11,092 bases of DNA from an uncultured Prevotella sp. (GTDB lineage: Bacteria; Bacteroidota; Bacteroidia; Bacteroidales; Bacteroidaceae). The stretch spans positions 1 through 11,092 of the forward strand of contig CAKPYB010000067.1 of NCBI GenBank assembly GCA_934202525.1, read 5' to 3'. The notes below the pieces were generated by a model, which made no database searches, had not been told where the DNA came from, and saw only the letters and a list, made by a program, of their open reading frames with translations. Positions 1 through 6,922 of this stretch are shown here, piece after piece. How positions within the stretch are numbered: the stretch's first letter is position 1; the number at the start of each line of letters is the position of its first letter. Made by a program: the position numbers and the translations under genes.

Positions 1-1
1 A

Positions 2-74
2 GCGGAAATAGCTCAGTTGGTAGAGCACAACCTTGCCAAGGTTGGGGTCGCGGGTCCGAGTCCCGTTTTCCGCT
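2..74 (+). tRNA. tRNA-Gly (anticodon GCC), copy 1
   Basis: A 73-nt cloverleaf can be folded by eye. The 7-bp acceptor stem pairs GCGGAAA with TTTCCGC, the D-arm carries AGCTCAGTTGGTAGAGC, and the anticodon stem CCT..AGG encloses loop TTGCCAA with anticodon GCC. The T-arm has GGGTCCGAGTCCC. The discriminator base is T and the 3' CCA is not encoded, so it must be added after transcription. It is identical to the copy at 326-398 and heads a four-tRNA cluster. Its promoter lies outside the window. Confidence 0.97.
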
Positions 75-115
75 CGATCATTTTTGTATTAAACCAAGAT
101 AGGTTTAAGTTTAGG

Positions 116-197
116 GCCCAAGTGGCGGAATTGGTAGACGCGCACGTTTCAGGTGCGTGTGTTTCACAACGTGCAGGTTCGAGTCCTGTCTTGGGCA
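116..197 (+). tRNA. tRNA-Leu (anticodon CAG)
   Basis: An 82-nt class II tRNA with a long variable arm. The acceptor stem pairs GCCCAAG with CTTGGGC, with discriminator A. The D-arm TGGCGGAATTGGTAGACGC is characteristic of tRNA-Leu. Anticodon stem CACGT/GCGTG (closed by a T-G pair) holds loop TTCAGGT, giving anticodon CAG, which reads CUG. The variable arm follows, then the T-arm with GTTCGAG. CCA is not encoded. It is separated from the upstream Gly gene by 41 nt and is probably co-transcribed with it. Confidence 0.96.
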
Positions 198-221
198 CAA
201 TGTTTAAATTAGCTTAGTGTT

Positions 222-305
222 GGAGAGGTGGCGGAATTGGTAGACGCGCTACTTTGAGGGGGTAGTGACAATTGTGTCGTGGGAGTTCGAGTCTCCTCCT
301 CTTCA
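222..305 (+). tRNA. tRNA-Leu (anticodon GAG)
   Basis: An 84-nt class II tRNA. The acceptor stem pairs GGAGAGG with CCTCTTC, including one G-U pair, and the discriminator is A. The D-arm GTGGCGGAATTGGTAGACGC is shared with the preceding tRNA-Leu. Anticodon stem CTACT/GGTAG holds loop TTGAGGG, giving anticodon GAG, which reads CUC and CUU. The long variable arm and the GTTCGAG T-loop are visible. CCA is not encoded. Only 24 nt separate it from tRNA-Leu(CAG). Confidence 0.95.
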
Positions 306-325
306 CTTTTATTGTTGTTTTACAA

Positions 326-398
326 GCGGAAATAGCTCAGTTGGTAGAGCACAACCTTGCCAAGGTTGGGGTCGCGGGTCCGAGTCCCGTTTTCCGCT
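326..398 (+). tRNA. tRNA-Gly (anticodon GCC), copy 2
   Basis: Base-for-base identical to the Gly tRNA at 2-74. The identity extends one base on each side, so 1-75 equals 325-399, and it stops abruptly beyond that. All stems and the anticodon GCC are intact, so both copies should be functional. It closes the tRNA cluster and is followed by a T-tract. A tandem duplication or gene conversion within the cluster is the likely origin (inference). Confidence 0.97.
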
Positions 399-407
399 CT
401 TTTTTTT
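399..407 (+). terminator. T-tract ending the tRNA cluster
   Basis: A run of eight T (400-407) directly follows the second Gly tRNA, whose 7-bp acceptor stem could serve as the upstream helix of an intrinsic terminator or processing site. Only 23 nt then remain before the next start codon and no promoter is evident there. Partial read-through into the protein operon is therefore possible. The terminator role is inferred from position and composition only. Confidence 0.35.
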
Positions 408-430
408 GAACTCGAGAAACATACCCATTT

Positions 431-967
431 ATGAATTTATATTTAAGATATTTTGATCAGGAGACATTAGTTACTAGTGTTGATGATGCTATTGGTTTTT
501 TAAAGAGTATTCCTGAGATTGAGATGGATGCGGAGCTAGAGGCAGATGTTCGTGAATATGCCGCTAGCGATTTGACGTATCCAAAAAGATATAAGGTACG
601 CCCACGTGTTTATTTTATTGTGATAAAGACTACGGCGCAAACTATGCAGGATTTTAAGGATAAGAAAGCATTGCGTACTCCAACTCCTGCAGAGAGAATG
701 GAGAATCCGGTTGTTGCCAGTTTGGCTCAAGAGGCTCCAGGCTGGTATGAAGGATCACTTGATTTCAAGCGTGTTGTGATGGTACCGGCTACAGGAAAGT
801 TTGAGTACCGTGATACTCATTTCGTTGCGGATGTTAAAGCTGAATCAGGTTTGGATTGTTACAATCGCATCGTTGATTATCTGCGCGATTGTGTAGATTC
901 ACGCAGCCAGTTCCCATCTGCAAAAGGTAAGAATTTCCATTTCCGCTATCTGGGAATGTGGAAATAA
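431..967 (+). CDS. Conserved-looking hypothetical protein, 178 aa
   Basis: I do not recognise a family. ATG at 431 is the first start after an in-frame stop at 407-409. The protein is soluble and cytoplasmic in appearance: no signal peptide, no membrane segment, mixed acidic and basic composition. It has a proline-rich turn around residues 82-93 (TPTPAERMENP). The C-terminal half is rich in aromatic residues and ends with HFRYLGMWK. No catalytic motif or cysteine cluster is visible. Its stop is 29 nt before ssb on the same strand, so it is probably the first gene of the ssb-gldE operon. Location suggests a housekeeping role, but nothing in the sequence specifies it. Codon use resembles that of the neighbours. 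Confidence 0.85.
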   Translation: MNLYLRYFDQETLVTSVDDAIGFLKSIPEIEMDAELEADVREYAASDLTYPKRYKVRPRVYFIVIKTTAQTMQDFKDKKALRTPTPAERMENPVVASLAQEAPGWYEGSLDFKRVVMVPATGKFEYRDTHFVADVKAESGLDCYNRIVDYLRDCVDSRSQFPSAKGKNFHFRYLGMWK

Positions 968-996
968 AATATTCAGAAATTTAAAAGATTCGTGTC

Positions 997-1344
997 ATGA
1001 ACAAGGTTATGCTAATTGGTAATGTAGGTAAAGATCCTGACATTCATTATTTCGAAGCAGATCAGGCAGTAGCTCAGGTCTCTCTCGCAACTACAGAGAA
1101 AGGATATACTTTGCCTAATGGTACCCAAGTGCCAGACCATACAGATTGGCACAATCTTGTTTTTTATCGTGGGCTTGCAAAGGTAGTAGAGAAGTATGTG
1201 CATAAGGGTGACCGCCTTTATGTGGAAGGAAGAATCCGCTACCGCTCCTATGATGACAAGCAGGGTAGAAGACAATATATTACAGAAATCTATGTAGATA
1301 ATATGGAGATGTTGAGTACTCGCCCTGCTACTAGAGAACAATAA
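997..1344 (+). CDS. ssb: Single-stranded DNA-binding protein, short form
   Basis: 115 aa forming one OB-fold. It binds and protects single-stranded DNA in replication, recombination and repair. Family hallmarks are the start MNKVMLIGNVGKDPDIHYFE (residues 1-20), the WHNLVFYRGLAKVVEKYVHKG stretch at about 51-71 in separate SSB-typical strands, and LYVEGRIRYRSY followed by the ITEIYVDNMEML strand (about 95-106). The protein stops nine residues after this last strand, at TRPATREQ. It therefore lacks the flexible linker and acidic tip (DDDIPF-like) by which most bacterial SSBs recruit partners. There is no room for a frameshifted tail, since only 22 nt separate the stop from gldE. It sits in the phylum-typical ssb-gldE order. 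Confidence 0.95.
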   Translation: MNKVMLIGNVGKDPDIHYFEADQAVAQVSLATTEKGYTLPNGTQVPDHTDWHNLVFYRGLAKVVEKYVHKGDRLYVEGRIRYRSYDDKQGRRQYITEIYVDNMEMLSTRPATREQ

Positions 1345-1366
1345 TTATTAATTTTTAGCTCAGAAA

Positions 1367-2713
1367 TTGGATATATCCACCATAACTGATGCCTTCGGTG
1401 ATGTGATGCTGATGCAGCCTTCCGCCGGGGTTATTGTAGCTGCTGTACTTGCAGCTATATTGTTAGGCATGTCTGCTTTTGCCAGTGGTTCCGAAATTGC
1501 TTTTTTCAGTTTATCACCAACTGATGTTGCGGAACTTGAGGATGAAAAGACCGATGCCGATAAGAAAATACAGATGTTGCGTGATGATTCAGAACGTACG
1601 TTGGCTACCATTTTGATAACCAATAATTTTGTGAATGTCACAATCATCATGCTCCTTAATTATGTATTCGCAGGAATCGTAGAGTTTGGTCCTAAAGCTT
1701 ATTGGCTTCAGTTCCTGATTATTACGGTTATTCTTACTTTCTTGCTTTTGCTTTTTGGTGAGATTATGCCGAAAGTGTATGCCCGCCAGGATCCTCTGAA
1801 GTTCTGTCGCCGGTGCGTAGGGGGAATTCTGTTTGCCAGAAAGCTGTTTTGGCCTTTAGAAACTATCTTGCTGAAAAGTGGAATTCTTGCAGAAAAGATT
1901 ATACAGAAGGAAAATCATGTGCTGAGTGTTGATGACTTGGAACAAGCTTTGGAACTGACTGATAAGAATGATATCAAAGACGAGCAGAGCATGCTGAAGG
2001 GTATCATCCGCTTTGGCGATGAAACAGCCAAGGAGGTGATGACCAGCCGACAGAATATTGTTGACCTGGATATCCGTAGTTCTTATCCAGAAGTATTAAA
2101 GTGCATTGAAGAGAATAATTACAGTCGTATTCCTGTTTATCAGGATAATACAGATAATATTCGTGGTGTACTGTATATCAAGGACTTATTGCCTCATCTT
2201 ACGAAGTCTTCCAACTTCCGTTGGCAGAGCCTGATTCGTCCTCCTTACTTTGTTCCTGAAACCAAGAAGATAGATGATCTGCTTCGCGAGTTCCAGGACA
2301 ACAAGGTTCATATCGCCATTGTGGTAGATGAGTTCGGAGGAACATCGGGTATTGTTACTCTCGAAGATATTCTGGAGGAAATTGTAGGTGAAATCAATGA
2401 TGAATACGATGAGGAGGAGAAGTTCTACTCGAAATTAAATTACAATACCTTTGTTTTTGAAGGTAAAACGCTTCTTTCTGATTTCTGCAAAATCCTGAAT
2501 GTAGATGACGAAGAGTTCGAGGAGGTTGAGGGTGATGCTGATTCTCTGGCTGGTCTGCTCTTGGAAATCAAAGGCGATTTCCCAAGTATGCACGAGAAGA
2601 TAGATTATAAGAACTATACTTTCGAGGTTATGCAGATAGAGGAGCGTCGCATCAGCAAGATTAAGGTGACGGTACATCCTTTGAAAGATAACGTGGAGGA
2701 TTCTTCTAAGTAA
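1367..2713 (+). CDS. gldE: GldE-type CNNM/CBS/CorC membrane protein
   Basis: 448 aa. The N-terminal CNNM (DUF21) membrane domain covers about residues 20-190, with hydrophobic segments near 20-47, 79-104 and 112-132 and the LFGEIMPKVYA signature at 129-139. A CBS pair follows at about 225-345, including the DEFGGTSGIVTLEDILEEIV block (321-340). The C-terminal CorC_HlyC domain lies at about 358-437. Homologues are linked to divalent-cation transport, and in gliding Bacteroidota to motility and secretion; here a transport or envelope role is more likely (inference). The start is TTG at 1367. An in-frame stop at 1349-1351 bars extension, and the next in-frame ATG (1403) would remove 12 residues ahead of the first membrane segment, so it is a possible alternative. 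It lies 22 nt after ssb and 35 nt before the phosphopantetheinyl transferase gene. Confidence 0.92.
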   Translation: MDISTITDAFGDVMLMQPSAGVIVAAVLAAILLGMSAFASGSEIAFFSLSPTDVAELEDEKTDADKKIQMLRDDSERTLATILITNNFVNVTIIMLLNYVFAGIVEFGPKAYWLQFLIITVILTFLLLLFGEIMPKVYARQDPLKFCRRCVGGILFARKLFWPLETILLKSGILAEKIIQKENHVLSVDDLEQALELTDKNDIKDEQSMLKGIIRFGDETAKEVMTSRQNIVDLDIRSSYPEVLKCIEENNYSRIPVYQDNTDNIRGVLYIKDLLPHLTKSSNFRWQSLIRPPYFVPETKKIDDLLREFQDNKVHIAIVVDEFGGTSGIVTLEDILEEIVGEINDEYDEEEKFYSKLNYNTFVFEGKTLLSDFCKILNVDDEEFEEVEGDADSLAGLLLEIKGDFPSMHEKIDYKNYTFEVMQIEERRISKIKVTVHPLKDNVEDSSK

Positions 2714-2748
2714 TCATCAGTATTCATCAATATCAGAATATAAAAAAT

Positions 2749-3384
2749 ATGGCAGTTGTCAATATACGAGAAGTTTATCCGGGAGTGAGTCTTGGTTTAT
2801 GGCAGATGGATGAAACTGTAGAACAGTTGTTCGGGCAGTATCCTCATCTGCAGGCTTACCGCTCTCAGGTGGAAGAGAAATATAAGAACGATGGCAGGAA
2901 ACTGGAGTTTCTTGCCATTCGTGCATTAATGTATGAGATGCTCAAGACGAACGGGGCTTCCAAGGGCTTGCTTTCTCATGCGGGTGACATTACCCACAAC
3001 GAGGCTGGAAAGCCATTGTTCCGTGGTTATCATATCAGCGTTTCGCATACCAAGGGTTATGCTGCGCTTATCCTTTCCAAGAATCAGGACGTGGCGGTGG
3101 ATATCGAATACTTCAGTGATAGGGTAGAGCGCATTGCATCCAAATTCCTGCGCAAGGATGAGAAGGCGGAAGATCTGGATGCCAAGCTGGTGCATTGGTG
3201 TGCCAAGGAAACGGTTTTCAAGTTATTCTCAGAAGAAAACCTGATGTTTGAGGATATGCGGGTGAAGCCGTTTGATACGATGGCAGACTGGTCGTGTGAT
3301 GTGGAGAATCTCAAGAGCAGAAAGATGGCGCATGTAGATTTCGAGTTAACCATGGAATTTGTATTGACTTATGCCGCGCTGTAA
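2749..3384 (+). CDS. 4'-phosphopantetheinyl transferase, Sfp-type
   Basis: 211 aa. It transfers the 4'-phosphopantetheine arm of coenzyme A to a conserved serine of an acyl- or peptidyl-carrier protein in the cytoplasm. The family motifs are all present in order: a substrate-binding segment HISVSHTKGYAA (residues 95-106), the metal-binding VAVDIE (115-120; Asp118 and Glu120), and WCAKETVFK (150-158; Trp150, Lys153, Glu154, Lys158). Size fits the roughly 210-240 aa Sfp/EntD class rather than the shorter AcpS class. The target carrier protein cannot be told from this window. The next gene begins inside its last codons in another frame (14-bp overlap), indicating translational coupling. Confidence 0.92.
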   Translation: MAVVNIREVYPGVSLGLWQMDETVEQLFGQYPHLQAYRSQVEEKYKNDGRKLEFLAIRALMYEMLKTNGASKGLLSHAGDITHNEAGKPLFRGYHISVSHTKGYAALILSKNQDVAVDIEYFSDRVERIASKFLRKDEKAEDLDAKLVHWCAKETVFKLFSEENLMFEDMRVKPFDTMADWSCDVENLKSRKMAHVDFELTMEFVLTYAAL

Positions 3385-4462
3385 TATCCTTTCCATCTTC
3401 CTGGCATTCAGTCTGTTGGCTGGAGCACAGGATTGGAAAGTAGTGAGAGAGAATCCTCAGAAAGCTTTTCCGAAAACCGTGGCTGCGGGCAACTACAGTG
3501 GCATTGCTCATCTGCATGATGATATCTATGCGGTGGTAAGCGACAAGTCGGATAGTGCCCTGTACTTCAACTTCCGGATTCAGGTGAATCCCAAGACCGG
3601 TGAATTGGAACAGGTAGAGAACCTTGGATTTACCGAGAGAACAGATGGAACGCTGAACGACGGAAAGTTTTGGCAGGGGCAGGAGAAAGGCTTTGACCAC
3701 GAAGCCATCGTGAAGGCTTCTGATTCTACCTTGGTGATAACAAGCGAAGGATATTGCCGTTTAAAGGAGTATCCTGTTCTACCTACTTCGGCAGATGCTC
3801 CCAAGATTGGCTATCAGCAGAACCTTTGGGAGAGCAGATGGCCTTCATCTGATTTTTATCCTAATTATAATTTTGAGTCTCTGGCTTTTGATTCCGTCCG
3901 TCAGTATCTCTGGACGATTCCTGAGAGCACGCTCCGCAAAGACGGGCAGCCTGCTACTCCTCAAAACGGATTGGCCAACCAGCTTCGTTTAATGAGGTTT
4001 GATTGGGGAAAGAACTCTCGTTACATGACAGCCTATGCCTATCAGATGGATCAACCTTCTACCCATAAGAAAGCAGATATCTATGTGATGGGTGTGAGTG
4101 AGCTTTGCGCCTTGCCCGATGGTCAGCTTCTGGTTCTGGAGCGTGAGGCCTTTATCCCGAAGATCAAGATTGGGGCTTTCTGCAAGTGTAAACTCTATCA
4201 GATTAATCCTTTGAATTCTGAGGAGTTTGCTTTGAAAGAGAAGTTTTCATCAGATACTCCTTTCTTGAAGAAGAGATTGCTCGCGGAATGGAAAACCGGC
4301 TTGTCACTTTCCAAGCGTTCCTTTGCCAATTACGAAGGTATGTGTCTGGGACCCAAGTTGGAAGATGGTTCCCAGGTTGTCATCCTGCTGTCTGATTCGC
4401 AGGATCAATATGCGGGAGTATTGAAAGACTGGTTCAAGACGATTGTCATCAGAAAGGAATAA
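3371..4462 (+). CDS. Secreted phytase-like / esterase-like protein
   Basis: 363 aa. Residues 1-19 form a typical signal peptide: a basic start MPRCN, a hydrophobic core, then AGA before Gln-Asp. No lipobox cysteine is seen at the cleavage site, so export to the periplasm is likely. The mature part matches the phytase-like (esterase-like activity) beta-propeller pattern. Visible elements are NYSGIAHLHDDIYAVVSD (41-58), FDHEAIV (about 108-114), NYNFESLAFDS (about 166-176) and a final SFANYEGMCLGP (about 317-328). These acidic NxxE/DxE elements are those usually proposed to hold metal or phosphate. The substrate is not determinable here. The ATG at 3371 lies inside the upstream gene and is supported by the complete signal peptide it produces. 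The gene ends 5 bp from a convergent gene, with no obvious terminator. Confidence 0.82.
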   Translation: MPRCNILSIFLAFSLLAGAQDWKVVRENPQKAFPKTVAAGNYSGIAHLHDDIYAVVSDKSDSALYFNFRIQVNPKTGELEQVENLGFTERTDGTLNDGKFWQGQEKGFDHEAIVKASDSTLVITSEGYCRLKEYPVLPTSADAPKIGYQQNLWESRWPSSDFYPNYNFESLAFDSVRQYLWTIPESTLRKDGQPATPQNGLANQLRLMRFDWGKNSRYMTAYAYQMDQPSTHKKADIYVMGVSELCALPDGQLLVLEREAFIPKIKIGAFCKCKLYQINPLNSEEFALKEKFSSDTPFLKKRLLAEWKTGLSLSKRSFANYEGMCLGPKLEDGSQVVILLSDSQDQYAGVLKDWFKTIVIRKE

Positions 4463-4467
4463 AGTTG

Positions 4468-5205
4468 TTATGTTGTAATCCTCAATCTCGTCCATAACCA
4501 TCTAGGAATGAGTCGCCAGAGGAAGACGAGGATATCATATCTCCAGTCTATTACCTTGACTTCCTTTCCGTTTTCGATGGCACTTACGATATGCTTCGCC
4601 ACATCTTCCGGTTTGAGTTGCAGCGGATAGCTGCTGCCTGCAATAAGGTCGGTCTTTACGAAGCCTGGTCGGATATCTGTGATTGCGATGGGGAGATGAC
4701 GCATCCGTGCCTGCTGCGACAGGCATTCCAGATAATGGTTCTGGAATCGCTTGGTGGCAGAGTAGGCTGGGGCGGCACCGAGACCTTTGGTTCCGGCAAT
4801 GGAAGTGATGCAGGCAATGCGGGCTTTTGAATTGTTCTGATGATGAGTAGCAAACCAATTGAATGCCGTATCCACCATTCTTGTGAATCCCAAGCCGTTG
4901 GTTTCCAGTGTCTTCAACTCCTTTTCTATATCCAGCGTATTATTCTGCCAGCCAATGCCGGAACTATGGAAGTAGAGGTTCATGCCTCCCAACTTATCGA
5001 TGAGTTCGAGAAGTTGGGCAGGAGCATCGGGAGAAGTCACGTCTATTTGCTGGTAGCAGGTAATGCCGCCCTGCGAAATCAGAGCCTGCAATCTTTCGAT
5101 TCTTCTTCCGGCTATTCCTACCTGCCATCCTTTTGCAGCAAGCAGTTTTGCCACTTCCATTCCGATGCCCGAAGTGGCACCCATTACAATTGCTTTCTTT
5201 GCCAT
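4468..5205 (-). CDS. Short-chain dehydrogenase/reductase (SDR)
   Basis: 245 aa, a classical NAD(P)-dependent SDR with a Rossmann fold. The cofactor motif GATSGIG is at 9-15. AGRRIERL at 32-39 has paired arginines, which favours NADP over NAD. Asn103 lies in the ETNGLGF helix, and the catalytic set is Ser135, Tyr148 and Lys152 (YSATK), followed by RPGFVKTD (179-186). The usual NNAG structural motif is replaced by HSSGIG (80-85). The C-terminus (about 221-240) is rich in Trp, Leu and Ile with arginines, which suggests peripheral membrane attachment and possibly a lipid-like substrate (inference). It lies 70 bp downstream of murQ on the same strand, and a duplicated sequence occupies most of that gap. 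The substrate is unknown. Confidence 0.9.
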   Translation of the reverse strand: MAKKAIVMGATSGIGMEVAKLLAAKGWQVGIAGRRIERLQALISQGGITCYQQIDVTSPDAPAQLLELIDKLGGMNLYFHSSGIGWQNNTLDIEKELKTLETNGLGFTRMVDTAFNWFATHHQNNSKARIACITSIAGTKGLGAAPAYSATKRFQNHYLECLSQQARMRHLPIAITDIRPGFVKTDLIAGSSYPLQLKPEDVAKHIVSAIENGKEVKVIDWRYDILVFLWRLIPRWLWTRLRITT

Positions 5206-5260
5206 ATAGTCCTATTATATAAGGTGAAATCTTGATAGTTCTATTTATATAAGGTGAAGT
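5206..5260 (-). repeat. Duplicated 25-26 bp leader sequence before the SDR gene
   Basis: Two near-identical direct copies, 5206-5230 and 5235-5260 (offset 29-30 bp), share ATAGTyCTAT followed by TATATAAGGTGAA. The copies differ by two substitutions and one T insertion. The first copy abuts the SDR start codon. On the SDR strand each reads TTCACCTTATATA, an AT-rich block that might be a promoter -7 region or an operator. No full TTTG/TAnnTTTG promoter is visible. Confidence 0.75.
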
Positions 5261-5275
5261 TTGGTCTAAATTTAT

Positions 5276-6121
5276 CTAAATATCTAAATCGCTTTTACTC
5301 TTCAGCAAGTCTTCCGCCTTCTTCACGCTTCCTGATTCCAGAATCAGCTGTTTCACTTCTTCGTAATCCTTATATTCCGGATTGCGTTCCATGAAGATGC
5401 GGCAGGCACGGTCGATGAGTTTATGATTGATAAGCTTGGCGTTCACCATCTTGTTGCCTTCCACCCGTCCTTGTCTAATCTGAAGGGAAGTGCTGATCAT
5501 GTCCAGAATCATCTTTTGCGATGATCCTGCTTTCATGCGGGTACTTCCTGTTACGAATTCCGGTCCCGTGATGACTTCTACGGGATAATCTGCAGCTTGG
5601 GCGATGGGAGCATGGGGATTGTTGACGATGCATCCCGTAGGAATACCTGCCTCCTTGCAATGCTGCAAGATGGAAAGCACGAAGGGTGTGGTGCCGCTTG
5701 CCGAGAAGCCCAGCACGAAATCCAGCTTTGAGATATGTTTATCGCAGAGCTGGTGCCAACCATTCTCCAGGTCATCTTCTCTGGATTCTCTGGTTTGTGT
5801 AAGGCAGCCGATGCCTCCGGGGAAGATGGCTTGTATCTGCGAACCGTCGATGCCATAGGTGTTCTGCACCTCGATGGTATCGAGTGTAGCCAGTCTTCCG
5901 CCCGTTCCGCAACCGGCATAGAAGAGTCTACCACCCTTCTTCAGCTGCCCTTCGATGGCGGAAATCAGTTGGTTGATGGCGGGTAATGCTTGTTCTATTG
6001 CCACAGCCACCTTCTTGTTTTCTGCATTGATATGAGCGGTGAGTTCATCTACGCTCATCTTTTCCAGATGTTCGTAGAGCGAGCTCTGCTCTGTTATTCT
6101 CTTTTCTTCTTTATTTGGCAT
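5276..6121 (-). CDS. murQ: N-acetylmuramic acid 6-phosphate etherase
   Basis: 281 aa. It cleaves the D-lactyl ether of MurNAc 6-phosphate to give GlcNAc 6-phosphate and D-lactate, a cytoplasmic step in peptidoglycan sugar recycling. The SIS sugar-phosphate fold is evident from AGCGTGGRLATLDTIE (69-84), with Glu84 at the position of the catalytic acid. Other signs are RESREDDLENG (111-121; Glu115 at the second conserved acid), the phosphate-binding GFSASGTTPFV (138-148) and the family signature TGPEFVTGSTRMKAGSSQK (185-203). Length is slightly under the usual 295-300 aa, but every core motif is present. ATG at 6121 gives the expected N-terminus (TEQSS). No kinase, transporter or amidase gene of the pathway is nearby. 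The 117-bp gap upstream holds no clear promoter. Confidence 0.95.
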   Translation of the reverse strand: MPNKEEKRITEQSSLYEHLEKMSVDELTAHINAENKKVAVAIEQALPAINQLISAIEGQLKKGGRLFYAGCGTGGRLATLDTIEVQNTYGIDGSQIQAIFPGGIGCLTQTRESREDDLENGWHQLCDKHISKLDFVLGFSASGTTPFVLSILQHCKEAGIPTGCIVNNPHAPIAQAADYPVEVITGPEFVTGSTRMKAGSSQKMILDMISTSLQIRQGRVEGNKMVNAKLINHKLIDRACRIFMERNPEYKDYEEVKQLILESGSVKKAEDLLKSKSDLDI

Positions 6122-6238
6122 ATTACTTTATCTTTAGGGGGTAGATTTAATGTAATGAAGCCTAGATGGTCGCGGAGGCTATGGCTTGCAGTCATCTAGA
6201 GAGTTCTATCATGATGAGACCTATCATCCGATGGGCTC

Positions 6239-6844
6239 CTATTCTTCAGCCAGGAAATAAACCGGAGCATTGCGTGAACCTTCTTTTATCAGAAAACCGG
6301 ATTTTTCCAGTTTCTTCAGCCAGTTGAGTGCTGTCTGTTTACGGATATGAAATTCCGCTTCCAGTACTTTTCTGTTAATGGAACGGTTATGCTTCAAATA
6401 CTCTCTTATTTTCTCCTTCAATGCATCTTCAGAGAAAGGGTAGGAGCGGGAAGTATATTGTGATTTCTCGAAATGGGTATTATATTTCACCTGTTTCAAC
6501 AGGTCTGCATTGGGGCGAAACTTGATGCCTCTTACGCTTACATATTCAGCTCTCACTTTATTGTCGGGTTTCAGTTCATCCATATCCAGATCTACCGAGA
6601 GCGAGAGATAACCTATTTCCGGAATGTTGACACGTCTTCCATCCTGCAGGTCTTCTTCTATGATATCACGCAGTTTCATGAGTACGGACGAAACTTCTCC
6701 TTCTCCCAGACAGCTATGTCTGGCGATTCGGCTGATCATCTCCTTGTCAGTCATAGCTGTTTGCTCAAAGATATGGGCAAATCGGCGAGTCTCTTCATTT
6801 CCTCCTGCATTGGGAAGATAATGGATTTCATATTTTATAGCCAT
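6239..6844 (-). CDS. HU-HIG DNA-binding protein with winged-helix tail
   Basis: 201 aa. Residues about 1-122 match the Bacteroidota HU-like (HU-HIG) domain: the AIKYEIHYLPNAG lead-in; a helical segment about 32-68 (TDKEMISRIARHS ... LRDIIEEDL); then DGRRVNIPEIGYLSLSV, the HU saddle strand; and GIKFRPNADLLKQVK. Ordinary HU is about 90 aa. Here a linker leads to a winged-helix domain at about 138-201, with a helix KQTALNWLKKLEKSGFL and a C-terminal wing APVYFLAEE. The combination suggests an architectural protein with added sequence-specific binding (inference). Its strong promoter borders the 22-bp repeat array, so it may bind there and regulate itself. It is divergent from the PAS-LuxR gene. 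No partner gene is visible. Confidence 0.88.
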   Translation of the reverse strand: MAIKYEIHYLPNAGGNEETRRFAHIFEQTAMTDKEMISRIARHSCLGEGEVSSVLMKLRDIIEEDLQDGRRVNIPEIGYLSLSVDLDMDELKPDNKVRAEYVSVRGIKFRPNADLLKQVKYNTHFEKSQYTSRSYPFSEDALKEKIREYLKHNRSINRKVLEAEFHIRKQTALNWLKKLEKSGFLIKEGSRNAPVYFLAEE

Positions 6845-6870
6845 CGTTTTCTTCTTTCTGTTTAGCGATA

Positions 6871-6902
6871 CAAAGGTAATCTTTTATTCTTAAACTACCA
6901 AA
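6871..6902 (-). promoter_or_regulatory. Promoter of the HU-HIG gene
   Basis: Read on the minus strand, TTTG (6899-6902) is followed by a 20-nt spacer and TACCTTTG (6871-6878). This is an exact match to the Bacteroides -33/-7 pattern TTTG-N19-21-TAnnTTTG. Transcription would begin roughly 20 nt before the ATG at 6844. The repeat array starts about 20 bp behind the -33 element. Confidence 0.8.
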
Positions 6903-6922
6903 TAAAAATGGCACTAATATGG

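Noticed and set aside
84..107. A promoter inside the tRNA cluster (TTG and TAGGTTTA)
   Set aside because: The spacing of 13 nt is too short and the -7 element has a mismatch.
13..456. Short reading frames over the tRNA cluster (for example 17-217 and 265-456)
   Set aside because: They are translations of tRNA sequence in arbitrary frames.
4535..5235. Several reading frames opposite or out of frame with the dehydrogenase gene
   Set aside because: They shadow a gene with complete SDR motifs and have no recognisable domains.
6162..6199. Inverted repeat CTAGATG / CATCTAG with a 24-nt loop between the HU-HIG and murQ genes
   Set aside because: The stem is short, the loop long and there is no T-tract on the minus strand. 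It could be chance, so it is not called a terminator.
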